Notes: generated by a model not told the origin, from the sequence alone. 64,000 bases of DNA from Leisingera daeponensis DSM 23529 (GCF_000473145.1 NZ_KI421500.1:3851262-3915261), one strand, 5' to 3'. Counted from the first letter of the stretch, positions 36,001 through 45,536 are shown. Numbers and translations: made by a program.

Positions 36001-38393
36001 ACGCGCTTGGCCGAGATCTCAACTTCCTCGCCGAGGCCGGGGCGCCAGACTGGGTGGCACGGCTGCGCGAAACCCCCGAGAGCGCGCCCTATCTCATCCC
36101 CGCAACTTGGGCAGCATCCTGGAACTGGGCGGAAATGAAGGCCCGTGTCGACCGTATTGTCGCCCTCGGCAATGGAGACGATCACCGGCGCACGAAATCC
36201 GAGGCCATGGCGCGCCGCCGCAAGCTCTTTGAGGAGCTCATTCGCACCCGCACGCTCCTGGGCCTTAAGGGCCGCATGACCGGTTCCATCCGCAGCGCTA
36301 TGGAGGCCTTCACCCAAGCCATCTCCAAGATCGGGACTGGCAAGGGAAAGCGCGCGCCGCGCTTTATCCGCGCCGCGCAGGAGGCCGCCAAGATGGCCTC
36401 CTCGGCCGCACCGGTCTGGATTATGCCGGAATACAAGATTCCGGAGCAGCTGCCCCCGGAGTTCGGCGATTTCGACCTCGTGATCCTCGATGAGGCCTCC
36501 CAGAGTGACATCACCGCGCTCGCCGCTCTGGCTCGCGGCAAGAAAATCCTGGTCGTGGGCGATGAGGAGCAGGTGAGCCCGTCAGTGGTCGGCATCGCGG
36601 ACCAGAAAATCAACGCGCTGCGCGCCGAGTTCCTCGACGGGCTGCCGAACGCAAGCCTTATTGACCAGAACTCCTCGATCTTCGAGATCACCAAGCGGAT
36701 GCATCCCGACAGCCATGTCATGCTGCGCGAGCATTTCCGCTGCGTGGCACCGATCATTCAGTTTTCGGGCCGCTACTACAACAACGCGCTGGTGCCTCTG
36801 CGCGTGCCGAAGGCATCCGAGCGCTTCGATCCCCCGCTCGCGGATGTCTACATTCCCGGCGCCACCCGACACGGGAAGACGAACGCCTCCGAAGCACGCT
36901 GGATCGTCGACGAGATCGCGCGGCTTATCGAGGACCCAGTCCACGCCGGGCGCGACATCGGGGTGATCTCCCTCATCGGCGGCGAACAGGCCGACAAGAT
37001 CGGCCGGATGCTCGTCGAGGACGAGCGCATCGGCCCGGAGAAGATCGAGGAGCGGCGCATCATCTACGGCGATGCTCGCACAATGCAGGGCCAGGAACGC
37101 TCGATCGTCTTCCTCTCGATGGTCGCAACCCCGGGCCACGCCCATGCGCAGACCGCCAAGGCAGATCAGCAGCGCATCAACGTGGCCATGAGCCGGGCGC
37201 GCGACAGGCTCTACCTCGTCCGCTCGGTCTCGCTCGAGGACCTGCGCCCGACCGACATCAAGGCGCAGATCCTGCATCACTTTGCGGACCCGATGCCCGA
37301 GGGTCGCGGGGCGACCGGCAAGGAGGCATCCGACCTTCTCGAGCGCTGCGACAGCGGCTTCGAGCGTGAGGTGCTCCAGCGCCTCATGGAAGCCAATTAC
37401 CGTGTCCGCCCCCAGGTTGCCGCGGGCGGATTTAGGATCGATCTCGTCGTTGAAGGGCTGGAGGATCGCCGTCTCGCCATCGAGCTCGACGGCGACCAAT
37501 ATCACGGCCCGGATGTCTGGGAGCGCGACATGGCCCGCCAGGCCGCTCTCGAGCGTGCGGGCTGGGTTTTCTGGCGTGTCTTCGGTAGCCAGTGGAAATC
37601 CAACAAGGAGTTCTGGTGGCGCAACCTGGAGGACGCGCTGAGTCGCCTCGGTATCGAACCGATCGGCGCCGCGGCGCTCGACGAGCGCTTCACCGAGACG
37701 ATCCTTGTCGATCACTGGGGCACAAGCACGGCCGCTGACGCAGAGACACGTGCCGAAGATATCGAGGTTGAGGTGCCTCAGACGCAGCAAGACAGCGCTC
37801 ACGGCCAGACTGTCAGCCCGGCAGCCGAACCGGCCGTCGCGCCGACCAGCGAAGCACTGCGCCCAGAGGCATGGGAGGACGAGGTGGCGGCCAAAGCGGA
37901 AAAGGCCGACGCGAACGCGGCACCCGTGTTCGGAGAAACCTCCCCGGCAGTGCAGGCCGAAGAGCCGACCACACCAGCCACCCGCGCGCCAGAGCGCCAA
38001 GGTGCCCGCCAGCGCACCCTTCCACTCGAAGACGACCTCTTCACGCTTATCGCCGAACGAGAGGCGGCTGCCCCGGAACCCATCAACGGCACCACGAATG
38101 GCACTGTGACCGCGACGGCGCTCGAGCCCAAGCCCTCAATGTGGGAAGCAGAGGACGGCGCCCACGGCGCGACCCCGATCCGGGTGGGCCATACCCTGCG
38201 CCTCGAGAAGCTCGGCAATGGGGGCGGTAAGCTCGAGATCACTCTCGTCGAAACCGGACACGACCCTGAACACGGCATGATCGGCACCCACACGCCGCTC
38301 GGCCAGGCGCTTCTCGATGCGGAAGTCGGGGACGAGGTCGAGTATCGCGCCGGTGCGTATATACAGGAGGTGCGCATCCTCGAGGTGAGCTGA
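33084..38393 (+). CDS. SF1 helicase / Vsr-MTES-like endonuclease / GreA-GreB-like C-terminal domain fusion
   Basis: A giant 1769-aa putative defence protein. Residues 1 to about 440 match nothing I recognise. A superfamily-1 (DNA2/NAM7-like) helicase core follows: Walker A GPPGTGKS 467-474, a helical insertion of roughly 600 residues, DEAS Walker B 1136-1139, motif III GDEEQ 1159-1163 and motif VI VAMSRARDR from 1367. Residues about 1426-1530 look like a PD-(D/E)xK nuclease of the Vsr/MTES type, with FRIDLVV (Asp1453), AIELDGDQYH (Glu1467, Asp1469) and a Trp-rich end. After an acidic, Pro/Ala-rich linker (about 1540-1660), residues about 1690-1769 resemble the GreA/GreB C-terminal domain (GTHTPLGQALLDAEVGDEVEY). 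Leucine is largely CTC here, unlike the CTG-rich neighbours, which suggests recent acquisition. Helicase-Vsr proteins of the DUF4011 class are antiphage; I do not see DUF4011 or DUF3320. Confidence 0.85.
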   Translation: MPTNSYIADNDISPEDRRKLSGLLGFAQGVLTARSKVQMAMQSGLGVFHEGDLDGLPGLHFDCEDGAWLRIDRQRETRPPEPDEHVAQFLTSKPVDPDRRPQIKPAIAVEVTIEEASDLAEGGLLNPDDVHTIVEDGIEVENRVRVVLHAEKLVEMRRDYEHYAGGSWSDWARQERPVRRAISVYNDLFKIHSAIHTSEGTPPELVWGIGIGRWVRGTERLDMPLIEQLVDIEVEDGGAIAIRPRDLAPRLSLKPYLELDIDGSPKLQSELQDRLVQLLKGDAEFSPFTTLWEPLLDTAANNLSSSATHISRDDLAAGESLAPAGEDLRITSSWAVFGRPRSTEARVQDLNALRARVDDEATEVPASIKGYAAPPPDKPWSDVSAFGLDSAVLGGATAKGWEPSASGEPRRSRSPDGAASPGTEAAPHAPFPAGQKVHFFPLPFNEEQGKISDMIDDPELHVVGVSGPPGTGKSHSIANIISHQMAMGKRVLVTARTPEAIAAVREKLPEALQPLVIASVGTDRESAQQLQEAVSELSREVVDLDTDQALARKAHLERQIAECDRTAAKADDDLAEIARANLAQQTWNGAAHTPMELVDILGEGAEVHDWFTDRPAKTPPAQLEDLLDRLRTAMPALAADIVYAGAGLPEPDDLPTTAEIIAAHETKRAWNAREIVDYSTAPTMAFDSTGAEAQARAVLAELESLGVLIEAAPSAARDLAIRSLESAGPIDRKAIAATLGFVAQKRALEDISRVRFDRGACGQEDFQQAAARGASGQKPVGFGLFNGALKSATGSVRLDGAAPASSEEWQVVLEACRLERDAATIGDALRPFVSENLMPPVPARPWEIARYLKDRQAEIETALEIADRLKPALDALAALFPYGLDLDAMRVDLDCGPAIFAIRGNLPDDNVAPTALTRLREIAGTSTLPVLAELRNLADALGQEETEPRDIVSVRGEITRELGRLAEVAKRLDALGRDLNFLAEAGAPDWVARLRETPESAPYLIPATWAASWNWAEMKARVDRIVALGNGDDHRRTKSEAMARRRKLFEELIRTRTLLGLKGRMTGSIRSAMEAFTQAISKIGTGKGKRAPRFIRAAQEAAKMASSAAPVWIMPEYKIPEQLPPEFGDFDLVILDEASQSDITALAALARGKKILVVGDEEQVSPSVVGIADQKINALRAEFLDGLPNASLIDQNSSIFEITKRMHPDSHVMLREHFRCVAPIIQFSGRYYNNALVPLRVPKASERFDPPLADVYIPGATRHGKTNASEARWIVDEIARLIEDPVHAGRDIGVISLIGGEQADKIGRMLVEDERIGPEKIEERRIIYGDARTMQGQERSIVFLSMVATPGHAHAQTAKADQQRINVAMSRARDRLYLVRSVSLEDLRPTDIKAQILHHFADPMPEGRGATGKEASDLLERCDSGFEREVLQRLMEANYRVRPQVAAGGFRIDLVVEGLEDRRLAIELDGDQYHGPDVWERDMARQAALERAGWVFWRVFGSQWKSNKEFWWRNLEDALSRLGIEPIGAAALDERFTETILVDHWGTSTAADAETRAEDIEVEVPQTQQDSAHGQTVSPAAEPAVAPTSEALRPEAWEDEVAAKAEKADANAAPVFGETSPAVQAEEPTTPATRAPERQGARQRTLPLEDDLFTLIAEREAAAPEPINGTTNGTVTATALEPKPSMWEAEDGAHGATPIRVGHTLRLEKLGNGGGKLEITLVETGHDPEHGMIGTHTPLGQALLDAEVGDEVEYRAGAYIQEVRILEVS

Positions 38394-38942
38394 CGTGGCA
38401 GCCTGGGTCGGTCGCGCTGAGCGCCCGACGGCCGCGGCCTACGCCCGTTGTCGACCGCGCTCCTCCCTAAGTGGGAGAGCAGCACAATGCTTCGCAGGCG
38501 GGAGAGGGCGCGGCTCTGCTGGACCTCTGACGGAGTTCCGCAGCACTCTACTTTCTTTTTTGTTGCAGTGGCTCTCCTGGTCGCCCAGAATGCGGGCGAA
38601 AGTTGCGGGAAATGAGGGAAAATGACCTACATCACGCACACCCACCGTGAACGTTGGCAAGGGGTCTTGAAGCCGAAAAACTGGCAAGACGAGCCTGGCC
38701 CTAAAAACTGATGTGGCAAAATGGTCCAATCAAAGCGTCGAGGTTGTCGGCTTCTCGAACTGGCCATGGGCAACCTCGCCGCCGCCGACGGCTGCCCCTC
38801 TGCTTTCATCAGACCGCGAGGCGAAGTGGACCCGGACATCAACCTTGAACTCTGGTAGGGCCGGTGTCGATCCACTGCGGATTGCCTCCATTTCAGCAGC
38901 TTTTCCAGAATCAAGCGAAAACCGCAGCCGAAGTATCGGGCG
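38394..38942. other. Gene-poor gap after the helicase fusion
   Basis: No supported gene. A 29-codon frame beginning MTYITHTHRERW (about 38623) follows a GAGGGAAA site, but I do not recognise it and it may be chance. The stretch 38700-38940 has coding-like composition on both strands without an intact frame, compatible with an old gene fragment. The gap separates the helicase gene from the LysR-sulfatase cassette. Confidence 0.3.
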
Positions 38943-39851
38943 TCATCGGGTCAGCTGATTTACCCATGAGACAATCTTGTCAATCTCAGCAATTAGGGAA
39001 GCTTGGAATTCCCGGTCGATCATCGAGGCCCTGGTGCCGAGCGGTTCGAACACTGCAAACCGATAGTATGGCAACTCACTAACAACAAGCGGCTGCCCGC
39101 TGTTATGCTGCTGCCAGTAGTGGGCTGTGAACGCATCCACTATGGGAAGGCCGCCGCAGTGCCGCGACAGGGTGAGCGCGGCCAGCGAGGTTTCCGCGGT
39201 CAACGGTGATTGAACATTTGCCCCTATGTTGCGCAGCGCCAGCTCGTCTGCAACTTGTCCCAGCAATCCGATCACCGGATAAGGGCGCAGGCTGCGCAGC
39301 GGCAGCGGCCCTTCCCCGTCTGACAGCGGGTGCCCCTTTGGAACAAAGCACATATGCGGAACGGTGTTTTCGTACAGAACCTGCATCCCTGATGGCATGT
39401 GCAGGACATTGGCGAATCCGGTCCTGAGCGTGCCGGAGCGGGCAAAATCCAGCACCCATTTCGAGGATTTCACCTGCCAGGAGACTTTGATCTGCTTCTC
39501 CTTGACTTGCATCCGTTCCAGTGCCCGAGGCACAATTTCCAGCGAGGCAGCAGTGATGGTGGCTATTGAGAGCGTGCCGCGCTCTTTGCGTGCGATCTGG
39601 GCTGCTGCCTCCTCAAGGTTTGTCAGCACCAGGTAGTTACGCTCCAGTTCCTCGAGAAAGGCCTCCGCCTCGGGTGTGGGCCTCACGCCTTTGCTCTGGC
39701 GCTGAAACAGCGGCACCCCGAATTGCCGCTCGAGATCACCAAGAATCCGGCTGACGCTGGGCTGGGACAGGTTCATCCGCCGTCCTGCCGCCGAGACGGA
39801 GCCGGTCTGCATAACTGCCCGGAAGATCTCCAATTGCTTCTGCGTGAACAT
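38943..39851 (-). CDS. LysR-family regulator of the sulfatase/amidase cassette
   Basis: A 302-aa LysR-type regulator. The HTH is at the N-terminus (FTQKQLEIFRAVMQTGSVSAAGRRMNLSQPSVSR, written here in two parts: residues 2-18 and 19-35). It is followed by the periplasmic-binding-protein-like effector domain. It is transcribed divergently from the sulfatase gene, so it most likely controls the sulfatase-binding protein-amidase genes. A loose dyad GATATGCA-TTT-TGCAAATATC overlaps its start region and is a candidate operator. An ATG three codons upstream is an alternative start. Confidence 0.9.
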   Translation of the reverse strand: MFTQKQLEIFRAVMQTGSVSAAGRRMNLSQPSVSRILGDLERQFGVPLFQRQSKGVRPTPEAEAFLEELERNYLVLTNLEEAAAQIARKERGTLSIATITAASLEIVPRALERMQVKEKQIKVSWQVKSSKWVLDFARSGTLRTGFANVLHMPSGMQVLYENTVPHMCFVPKGHPLSDGEGPLPLRSLRPYPVIGLLGQVADELALRNIGANVQSPLTAETSLAALTLSRHCGGLPIVDAFTAHYWQQHNSGQPLVVSELPYYRFAVFEPLGTRASMIDREFQASLIAEIDKIVSWVNQLTR

Positions 39852-39947
39852 GATATGCATTTTGCAAATATCATTGGCAAAAGATAGTATTTTTCCGGAT
39901 TGCAGGGAAGCAATAGGCTCTTGGCAGCGCTATGCCGGAGATCTGAA

Positions 39948-41474
39948 ATGCCACCCAATGTCATCCTGATCATGACTGACCAGCAGCGGGCGGACAGCCT
40001 TGGCTGCACCGGCAACCCGGTTGCGCGGACACCGCATATCGACGCGCTGGCGGCGCGCGGCGCGGTGTTCCGCAATCATTTCACCCCTCATCAAATCTGC
40101 TCGCCGAGCCGCTCCACCCTGTTTTCCGGCCTGTTCGCCCGGCATCACGGGCTGACCCGCAACGGTGTCGCCCTGCCCGAGGATCTGCCGCTGATCACTC
40201 ACGATCTGAAGGATGCAGGTTACCGAACCCACGGAGCTGGGAAATTCCACTTCCAGCCGATCCTGGCCGGGCCGGAACATGCAATGCCGGATTCCAATGC
40301 GTTCTGGGAGCTGCCGCAAAGCGAAGGCTGGACCGGCCCATTCTATGGATTTGACAAGGTGGACATCCTGATCGGCGAGTCGGTGAGCGCCACTGAAGGC
40401 GGCCATTACGCCAATTGGCTCCGGGAAACTGCGCCGGACGCGGCGGCACTTTACCTGCCGGAAAATGCGCTGGAACCCGGGCCGGAGGATCTGGACGAAG
40501 TCTGGAAGTCCGCGATCCCGTCAGAGCTTCATTACAACAACTGGATCACCGACCGGGCCTGCGGCTTTCTGGAGGAGCAGGATGGGGAGCAGCCTTTCTT
40601 CCTGTTCGTCTCCTATCCCGACCCGCACCATCCGTTTTCGCCGCCCGCCCCTTGGTGCGATATGTACGACCCGCAGGAGGTTCCGGCCCCGGCGCTGACA
40701 GCGGATGAACTGGCGGCGATGCCGTCCTACATCCTGGACGGCGACCGGGAGGAAGCCGGCAAGAGCTATGTCGATTTCCTGCGCAATCCCGGGCCTCCGC
40801 GCGAGCAGGGTTTCATGCAGACCACACAGCGGTTTTCGGAGGCCTCGCTGCGACAGGCCATTGCCCACACCTATGGCATGGTTTCGATGATTGACAACTG
40901 CATCGGCCGCCTGCTGGCGCAACTGGAAGCGCAGGGCCTGGCGGAGGACACGCTGATCATCTTCACGTCGGACCACGGCGAGCTGCTGGGCGATCACGGG
41001 CTGATCCGCAAGGGGCCGAGCCCCTACCGTCCGCTGCTGCATGTGCCGCTGGTCATTGCCGGCCCCGGCGTGGCGCCCGGCACGCGCGAGGGTGTCACCA
41101 GTCACTTGGATCTGCGCGCAACGCTTCAGGCCTACCTCGGCTTGGAGAACCGCCGTCATGACGGGCAGTCCTTTCAGGCAATGCTGACGGCCGCAGATGC
41201 CTGCGGCCGCAGCCACCTGTACGCGGAATACCACCCACGCACCCGTATGGAGACCTATAACCAGACGCTTCTGACCGAGGAGTGGCGGGTCACAATCTAT
41301 CCGGAAAACCCGGAATGGGGCGAGATGTTCCACCTCACTGAGGACCCGGGAGAACATGTGAACCTGTTCTTCCACCCGGATTACACCGCTCAAAAACAAG
41401 CCTTCATCGAGCAGATGGACCGTGAATTTCCGCCAGCCGCGCAGGCTGGCGGGCCATCGCTTGCAACCTATTGA
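39948..41474 (+). CDS. Sulfatase (formylglycine-dependent, Cys type)
   Basis: A 508-aa alkaline-phosphatase-superfamily sulfatase. The N-terminus [18 protein letters not shown] supplies the metal-site Asp pair, and the modification signature C51-S-P-S-R55 marks the Cys to be converted to formylglycine by a maturase encoded elsewhere. The [12 protein letters not shown] motif completes the calcium site. No signal peptide is seen, so a cytoplasmic enzyme acting on an imported sulfate ester is likely. The start after CGGAGATCTGAA is preferred over an upstream frame. It is followed after 35 bases by a substrate-binding protein, and so sits in a small catabolic operon. Confidence 0.88.
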   Translation: MPPNVILIMTDQQRADSLGCTGNPVARTPHIDALAARGAVFRNHFTPHQICSPSRSTLFSGLFARHHGLTRNGVALPEDLPLITHDLKDAGYRTHGAGKFHFQPILAGPEHAMPDSNAFWELPQSEGWTGPFYGFDKVDILIGESVSATEGGHYANWLRETAPDAAALYLPENALEPGPEDLDEVWKSAIPSELHYNNWITDRACGFLEEQDGEQPFFLFVSYPDPHHPFSPPAPWCDMYDPQEVPAPALTADELAAMPSYILDGDREEAGKSYVDFLRNPGPPREQGFMQTTQRFSEASLRQAIAHTYGMVSMIDNCIGRLLAQLEAQGLAEDTLIIFTSDHGELLGDHGLIRKGPSPYRPLLHVPLVIAGPGVAPGTREGVTSHLDLRATLQAYLGLENRRHDGQSFQAMLTAADACGRSHLYAEYHPRTRMETYNQTLLTEEWRVTIYPENPEWGEMFHLTEDPGEHVNLFFHPDYTAQKQAFIEQMDREFPPAAQAGGPSLATY

Positions 41475-41509
41475 AGATGCTCTGCCAAGACCACCACAGG
41501 GAGACCAGA

Positions 41510-43177
41510 ATGACCTGCTATCAGACTAATGGCGCGATTCATCCCGCTGCCCGCATGCACGCTGACGAAGTCCGGCAAGGAAAGCTCAGCCGCCGCGAAT
41601 TCCTGGCCCGTGCCACGGCCCTGGGCGTCAGCACCGCTGCCGCCTACGGCTTGCTTGGCGAGGCCGGCCCGGCTCAGGCCCAATCTGCCGCCACCCCCAA
41701 TCAGGGCGGCACGCTGCGCATCCAGATGAATGTGCAAGGCCTCAAGGAGCCCCGGACCTATGACTGGTCGGAAATGGGCAACCTCACGCGCAGCACGCTG
41801 GAGTATCTCGTCGAGTACAACAACGACGGCAGCTTCCGGGGTATGCTGCTCGATAGCTGGGAAGTGAATGATACTGCCACCGAATACACCCTCAACGTCC
41901 GCAAGGGTGTGAAATGGCACAATGGTGATGATTTCACCGCCGAAGATGTTGTGCGCAACATGATAGGCTGGTGCGATAAGTCGGTCGATGGCAACTCGAT
42001 GGCAGGCCGGATGGCGACGCTCGTTGACCCGGAAACGGGCAAGGCAATCGAGGGCGCTATCGAGGCGGCAGACGCTCACACCGTCCGGCTGAAGCTGCCG
42101 CGCCCGGATATCTCGATTGTTCCGGCAATGGCGGATTACCCTGCTGCCATCGTTCACAAATCCTACAATACGGCAGACGGGCATAAGATTATCGGAACAG
42201 GCCCATATCTCATCGAAGAGCTGGAAGTCGGCACCAAAGCCACGCTGGTTCGCAATCCGGAACAGAAGTGGTGGGGTACAGAAGTCTACGGCGGCCCGTA
42301 TCTGGACCGGATTGAATTCATCGACTACGGAACCGACCCGTCATCCTGGCTGGCCGCGATTGAGTCGGACGAGATCGATGTGGTCTATGAATCGCTGGGT
42401 GATTACATTTCGCTGTTCGATGACATCGGGCTTGAGAAATCCGAAGTGGTTACTGCATCGACCATTGTCATCCGTCCCAATCAGCAGGCTGAAGTAAACG
42501 GCATCCGCCCCTATGAGGACGTGCGTGTACGCCGCGCCCTTGCGATGGCCGTGGACAACAAGGTGTGCTTGGAACTGGGCTACAATAACCAAGGCATTCC
42601 TGCGGAAAACCACCATGTTGCCCCGGTGCATCCGGAATACGCTGAGCTTCCTCCGCCGGTCCATGACCCGAAAGCCGCACTTGCACTGATGAAAGAAGCT
42701 GGCATGGAAGACTACGAGCACGAGCTTCTGTCCATCGACGATGACTGGCGCCGGAACACCACGGATGCCGTCGCGGCCCAGCTGCGTGATGCCGGGATCA
42801 AGGTGAAACGCTCGGTCCTGCCCGGATCGACGTTCTGGAACGACTGGGCCAAATACCCGTTCTCTTCGACGAACTGGAACCACCGGGCTCTGGCCGTCCA
42901 GATTCTGGCAGTCGCCTACCGCTCAGGCGAGCCCTGGAACGAATTCGGCTGGGCAAATGCCGAATTTGATGCGTTGCTCGACGAAGCGCTTGCCATTGCC
43001 GATGCTGACAAGCGGCGGATGGTGATGGCCAAGATCCAGAAGCTCATTCAAGACGAGGGGGTGACGATCCAACCATACTGGCGCTCGCTTTACCGCCATG
43101 TGCGCCCCGGCGTCCTTGGGGCGGAAATGCATCTCACCTACGACCTGCATCATTACAAGATGGGGTTTGCAGGCTGA
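41510..43177 (+). CDS. ABC transporter substrate-binding protein, family 5, Tat-exported
   Basis: A 555-aa periplasmic solute-binding protein of the peptide/opine/nickel family (SBP_bac_5). A twin-arginine leader ([19 protein letters not shown]) is followed by an AQA-type cleavage site. The body contains the family features [16 protein letters not shown] and a typical [16 protein letters not shown] motif. The start is set by GGGAGACCAGA-ATG. No permease or ATPase genes of the transporter accompany it, so either they are elsewhere or the binding protein is an orphan left by rearrangement. The ligand may be the substrate of the flanking sulfatase or amidase. Confidence 0.88.
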   Translation: MTCYQTNGAIHPAARMHADEVRQGKLSRREFLARATALGVSTAAAYGLLGEAGPAQAQSAATPNQGGTLRIQMNVQGLKEPRTYDWSEMGNLTRSTLEYLVEYNNDGSFRGMLLDSWEVNDTATEYTLNVRKGVKWHNGDDFTAEDVVRNMIGWCDKSVDGNSMAGRMATLVDPETGKAIEGAIEAADAHTVRLKLPRPDISIVPAMADYPAAIVHKSYNTADGHKIIGTGPYLIEELEVGTKATLVRNPEQKWWGTEVYGGPYLDRIEFIDYGTDPSSWLAAIESDEIDVVYESLGDYISLFDDIGLEKSEVVTASTIVIRPNQQAEVNGIRPYEDVRVRRALAMAVDNKVCLELGYNNQGIPAENHHVAPVHPEYAELPPPVHDPKAALALMKEAGMEDYEHELLSIDDDWRRNTTDAVAAQLRDAGIKVKRSVLPGSTFWNDWAKYPFSSTNWNHRALAVQILAVAYRSGEPWNEFGWANAEFDALLDEALAIADADKRRMVMAKIQKLIQDEGVTIQPYWRSLYRHVRPGVLGAEMHLTYDLHHYKMGFAG

Positions 43178-43281
43178 CACCGTATGCTTCCGCTGCGTGA
43201 ATTTGGTCATGCAGCTGAAGGTTCACATGAGAAGGGAGTACTTGGCTGGTGCTCCCTTCCGGCAATGAGGAAAAGCTCCAG

Positions 43282-44685
43282 ATGCAGGAATGGCTGTTCG
43301 CTTCCGCAGTCCAGATGGCCGCGGCATTGCAGCGCAAGACGATCTCTTCGCGCGAACTGGTGTCCTTGCATCTGGAGCACATTTCGGCGGCAAATCCGGC
43401 CATCAATGCAATTATCACCCTGGCCGCGGAACGTGCGCTCGAGGAAGCGCAGGTGACCGATGCGCAAATTGCCCAAGGTCGGAATTCGGGGCCGCTCATG
43501 GGGGTTCCGGTCACCATCAAGGACTCGTTTGATACGGAAGGCATTGTATCCACCTACGGAATGGCGGCGCGGGCCGATTTTGTACCCAATCGGGATGCTA
43601 CCGTTGTCGCACGCCTGCGCAAGGCTGGTGCCATCGTTCTGGGCAAGACCAACACCTCCGAGCTGACTGTTCACCAGGCAGCGCACACTGACCCGCCACT
43701 GCATGGCCGTACCAACAATCCGCATGACCTCGCACGGTCGCCCAGTGGAAGCAGTGGCGGTGCCGCGGCGGCAGTGGCTGCTGGATGCGCCGCTTTGGAC
43801 ATCGGCAGTGACACGGGCGGCAGCATCCGCGATCCGGCCCATGTTTGCGGGGTTGTCGGGATCAAACCATCTGCCGGTCTCGTTCCGCGTACCGGCCATT
43901 GCGTTTCCTATGGGCTCGGCGCGCTTGATATGCTCACCCAGATTGGACCGATGGCGCGCTATGTCGAAGACGTTGCTCTGGCATTGCCCGTTGTCAGCGG
44001 TCCTGATGGAAATGATCCGGATGCCGCATCGGTTTACTTACGCAGTATAGAAGAAGTGGAACTGGCCGGCCTTCGGGTGGCCTATTACACCGACAGCGGA
44101 GTCCATCTTGTTTCGGATGATGCCACCAAGGCCGTAAAAATTGCCGCGGCTGCTTTGCAGGATGCCAAAGCTGTCCTTTGCCAGGATTTCCCTGCTTGCC
44201 TTTCTGACGCGTCCAAATTGTTTGACGCCCTGGTGTCAGCGGACGGAGGATTGTGGAAGCGTGAGCTTGCCAGGCGCGCCATCCGCGGTGGCACTGCCGG
44301 TTCACAGAATCTAATGCCGCAACTATCAGCGCCAGCGCCGGACAGCACAGTCACCGCATTCGGAAAGCGGATAGGAGCCTTCAAAGCCGGTCTGGCAGAC
44401 TTCATGGAAAAATATGATGCCCTGCTCGGTCCGGTGTCGCCCCAGGCCGCGCGCCTGCATACAGATACGCCGCAAGGCTTTAGTTTCTGGAACGAGCTGA
44501 GTGCTCATAATCTTAGCGGCTTTCCCGCCGTGACAGTGCCCGCTGCGCGCACTTCAAAAGGGCTGCCTGTTGGCGTGCAGATCGTATCGGCGGTCGGGCG
44601 CGACCATGTTGCGTTGGCAGTGGCTAAAGCTATCCAAACCCGGCTGAACTGCACTTTCAAACCACAAATTGTTGATTTCCGCTGA
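43282..44685 (+). CDS. Amidase signature family hydrolase
   Basis: A 467-aa amidase of the AS family with a Ser-cisSer-Lys triad: Lys80 in TIKDSFD, cis-Ser in SGSSGG (residues 155-160) and nucleophile Ser181 in SDTGGSIRDPA. It hydrolyses an unknown C-N bond. The start codon at MQEWLFAS follows GAGGAAAAG; an in-frame ATG 11 codons earlier is possible. It is the third gene of the sulfatase cassette, separated from the binding-protein gene by about 100 bases. Its last codons and stop lie inside the left arm of a 25-bp inverted repeat, so the C-terminal few residues may have been rewritten by an insertion. Confidence 0.88.
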   Translation: MQEWLFASAVQMAAALQRKTISSRELVSLHLEHISAANPAINAIITLAAERALEEAQVTDAQIAQGRNSGPLMGVPVTIKDSFDTEGIVSTYGMAARADFVPNRDATVVARLRKAGAIVLGKTNTSELTVHQAAHTDPPLHGRTNNPHDLARSPSGSSGGAAAAVAAGCAALDIGSDTGGSIRDPAHVCGVVGIKPSAGLVPRTGHCVSYGLGALDMLTQIGPMARYVEDVALALPVVSGPDGNDPDAASVYLRSIEEVELAGLRVAYYTDSGVHLVSDDATKAVKIAAAALQDAKAVLCQDFPACLSDASKLFDALVSADGGLWKRELARRAIRGGTAGSQNLMPQLSAPAPDSTVTAFGKRIGAFKAGLADFMEKYDALLGPVSPQAARLHTDTPQGFSFWNELSAHNLSGFPAVTVPAARTSKGLPVGVQIVSAVGRDHVALAVAKAIQTRLNCTFKPQIVDFR

Positions 44686-44775
44686 GATCTGACCCAGACA
44701 TAACCACCAGAACATATCTATCAGGCGGGTCAGTTCTCGATGAAAATCTCGGGTCAGATCTCAGCGGAAATCAAC
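44671..44775. repeat. 105-bp element with perfect 25-bp terminal inverted repeats
   Basis: The segments 44671-44695 and 44751-44775 are exact reverse complements, 25 of 25, separated by 55 bases. The left arm contains the amidase stop codon. Each arm carries TTGATTTCCGCT on the outside and CTGACCC on the inside; both words also occur (in another arrangement) near the IS5-like relic at 32271-32295. The size and perfect arms suggest a miniature inverted-repeat element or IS-end remnant; transcription would form a very strong hairpin at the amidase 3' end. Confidence 0.75.
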
Positions 44776-44846
44776 AGCCAGAGGTGTTTTCTGCTTTTTG
44801 CTGCTTTCCGGCATCTACCGCGCACCCTGCATAGAAGGTTCAAACG

Positions 44847-45536
44847 ATGACCATGTCACTGCCCCAAAAGCCAGTCGATACAGCTCAGGCGATGCAGGCT
44901 ACGGACAACGAGCGGGAGATCTGGTCGGACCGGTTGATAGCTGCTGAGACGGCTTACGGGTTCGAGCAGGGTTTCAAGCTTCTTTACTGCCCGTGGAAGA
45001 CCCTTCAGGGCAGTGACCTGACTTTCCTCTCATTGAACCCCGGACGCCCTCCGGACGATGCAGAACTCCGGATTGTTTCCGATGAGCGGGGCAATTCCTA
45101 CGAAGTGGAGCGCGCCATCACGCGATCGCCGCTCACAGAGCAGTTCCTGAGAATGTGCGGCTTCCTTAGGGTCGAGCCCTCGCGCGTCCTGACCGGGGTC
45201 GTAGCGCCTTTTCGGAGCACCGGCTGGGATGATATGTCACGAACGCAGAAGGCAGCGGCCTTGGAACTCGGCCGGGAGTTTTGGACAGAGGCGTTGGCCG
45301 CGCCGGGCCGCCGGGGACCGATCGTCGTCTGCTCGGATCAAACTGCACGCCTTGTTGTCGATGTCCTCGAGGCCCGACACGAGTTCAGCCTTCCCGCGGG
45401 CTGGGGGAACATCCGCCTTCATCGGTTCAGAGGCAGGGACGGGCAAAAGGTGGTGCACCTGCCGCATCTCTCGCGCTTCAGGCTGTTCGGGCGCGCGCCG
45501 TCCGAGACGGCTCTCGTGCAGGTCTTCGATCTCTAA
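44847..45536 (+). CDS. Uracil-DNA-glycosylase-like protein (putative)
   Basis: A 229-aa protein with the layout of the uracil-DNA-glycosylase superfamily. It has LTFLSLNPGRPPDD (resembling the active-site GxxPG segment) at about 57-70, and HLPHLSRFRLFG near the C-terminus (resembling the second catalytic H-P-S segment). The middle part is helical (RSPLTEQFLRMCGFL). Enzymatic activity on uracil or another damaged base is inferred from these two motifs only. The ATG follows AGAAGG. It lies in the island, followed by repeats, and a decayed second copy of its 3' end lies about 1 kb downstream next to the Fic gene. This suggests the two genes were once neighbours in duplicated units. Confidence 0.6.
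   Translation: MTMSLPQKPVDTAQAMQATDNEREIWSDRLIAAETAYGFEQGFKLLYCPWKTLQGSDLTFLSLNPGRPPDDAELRIVSDERGNSYEVERAITRSPLTEQFLRMCGFLRVEPSRVLTGVVAPFRSTGWDDMSRTQKAAALELGREFWTEALAAPGRRGPIVVCSDQTARLVVDVLEARHEFSLPAGWGNIRLHRFRGRDGQKVVHLPHLSRFRLFGRAPSETALVQVFDL

Noticed and set aside
33084..38393. Classical DUF4011-helicase-Vsr-DUF3320 defence protein
   Set aside because: The helicase and nuclease parts agree, but I cannot see DUF4011 at the N-terminus or DUF3320 at the C-terminus; the tail is Gre-like instead.
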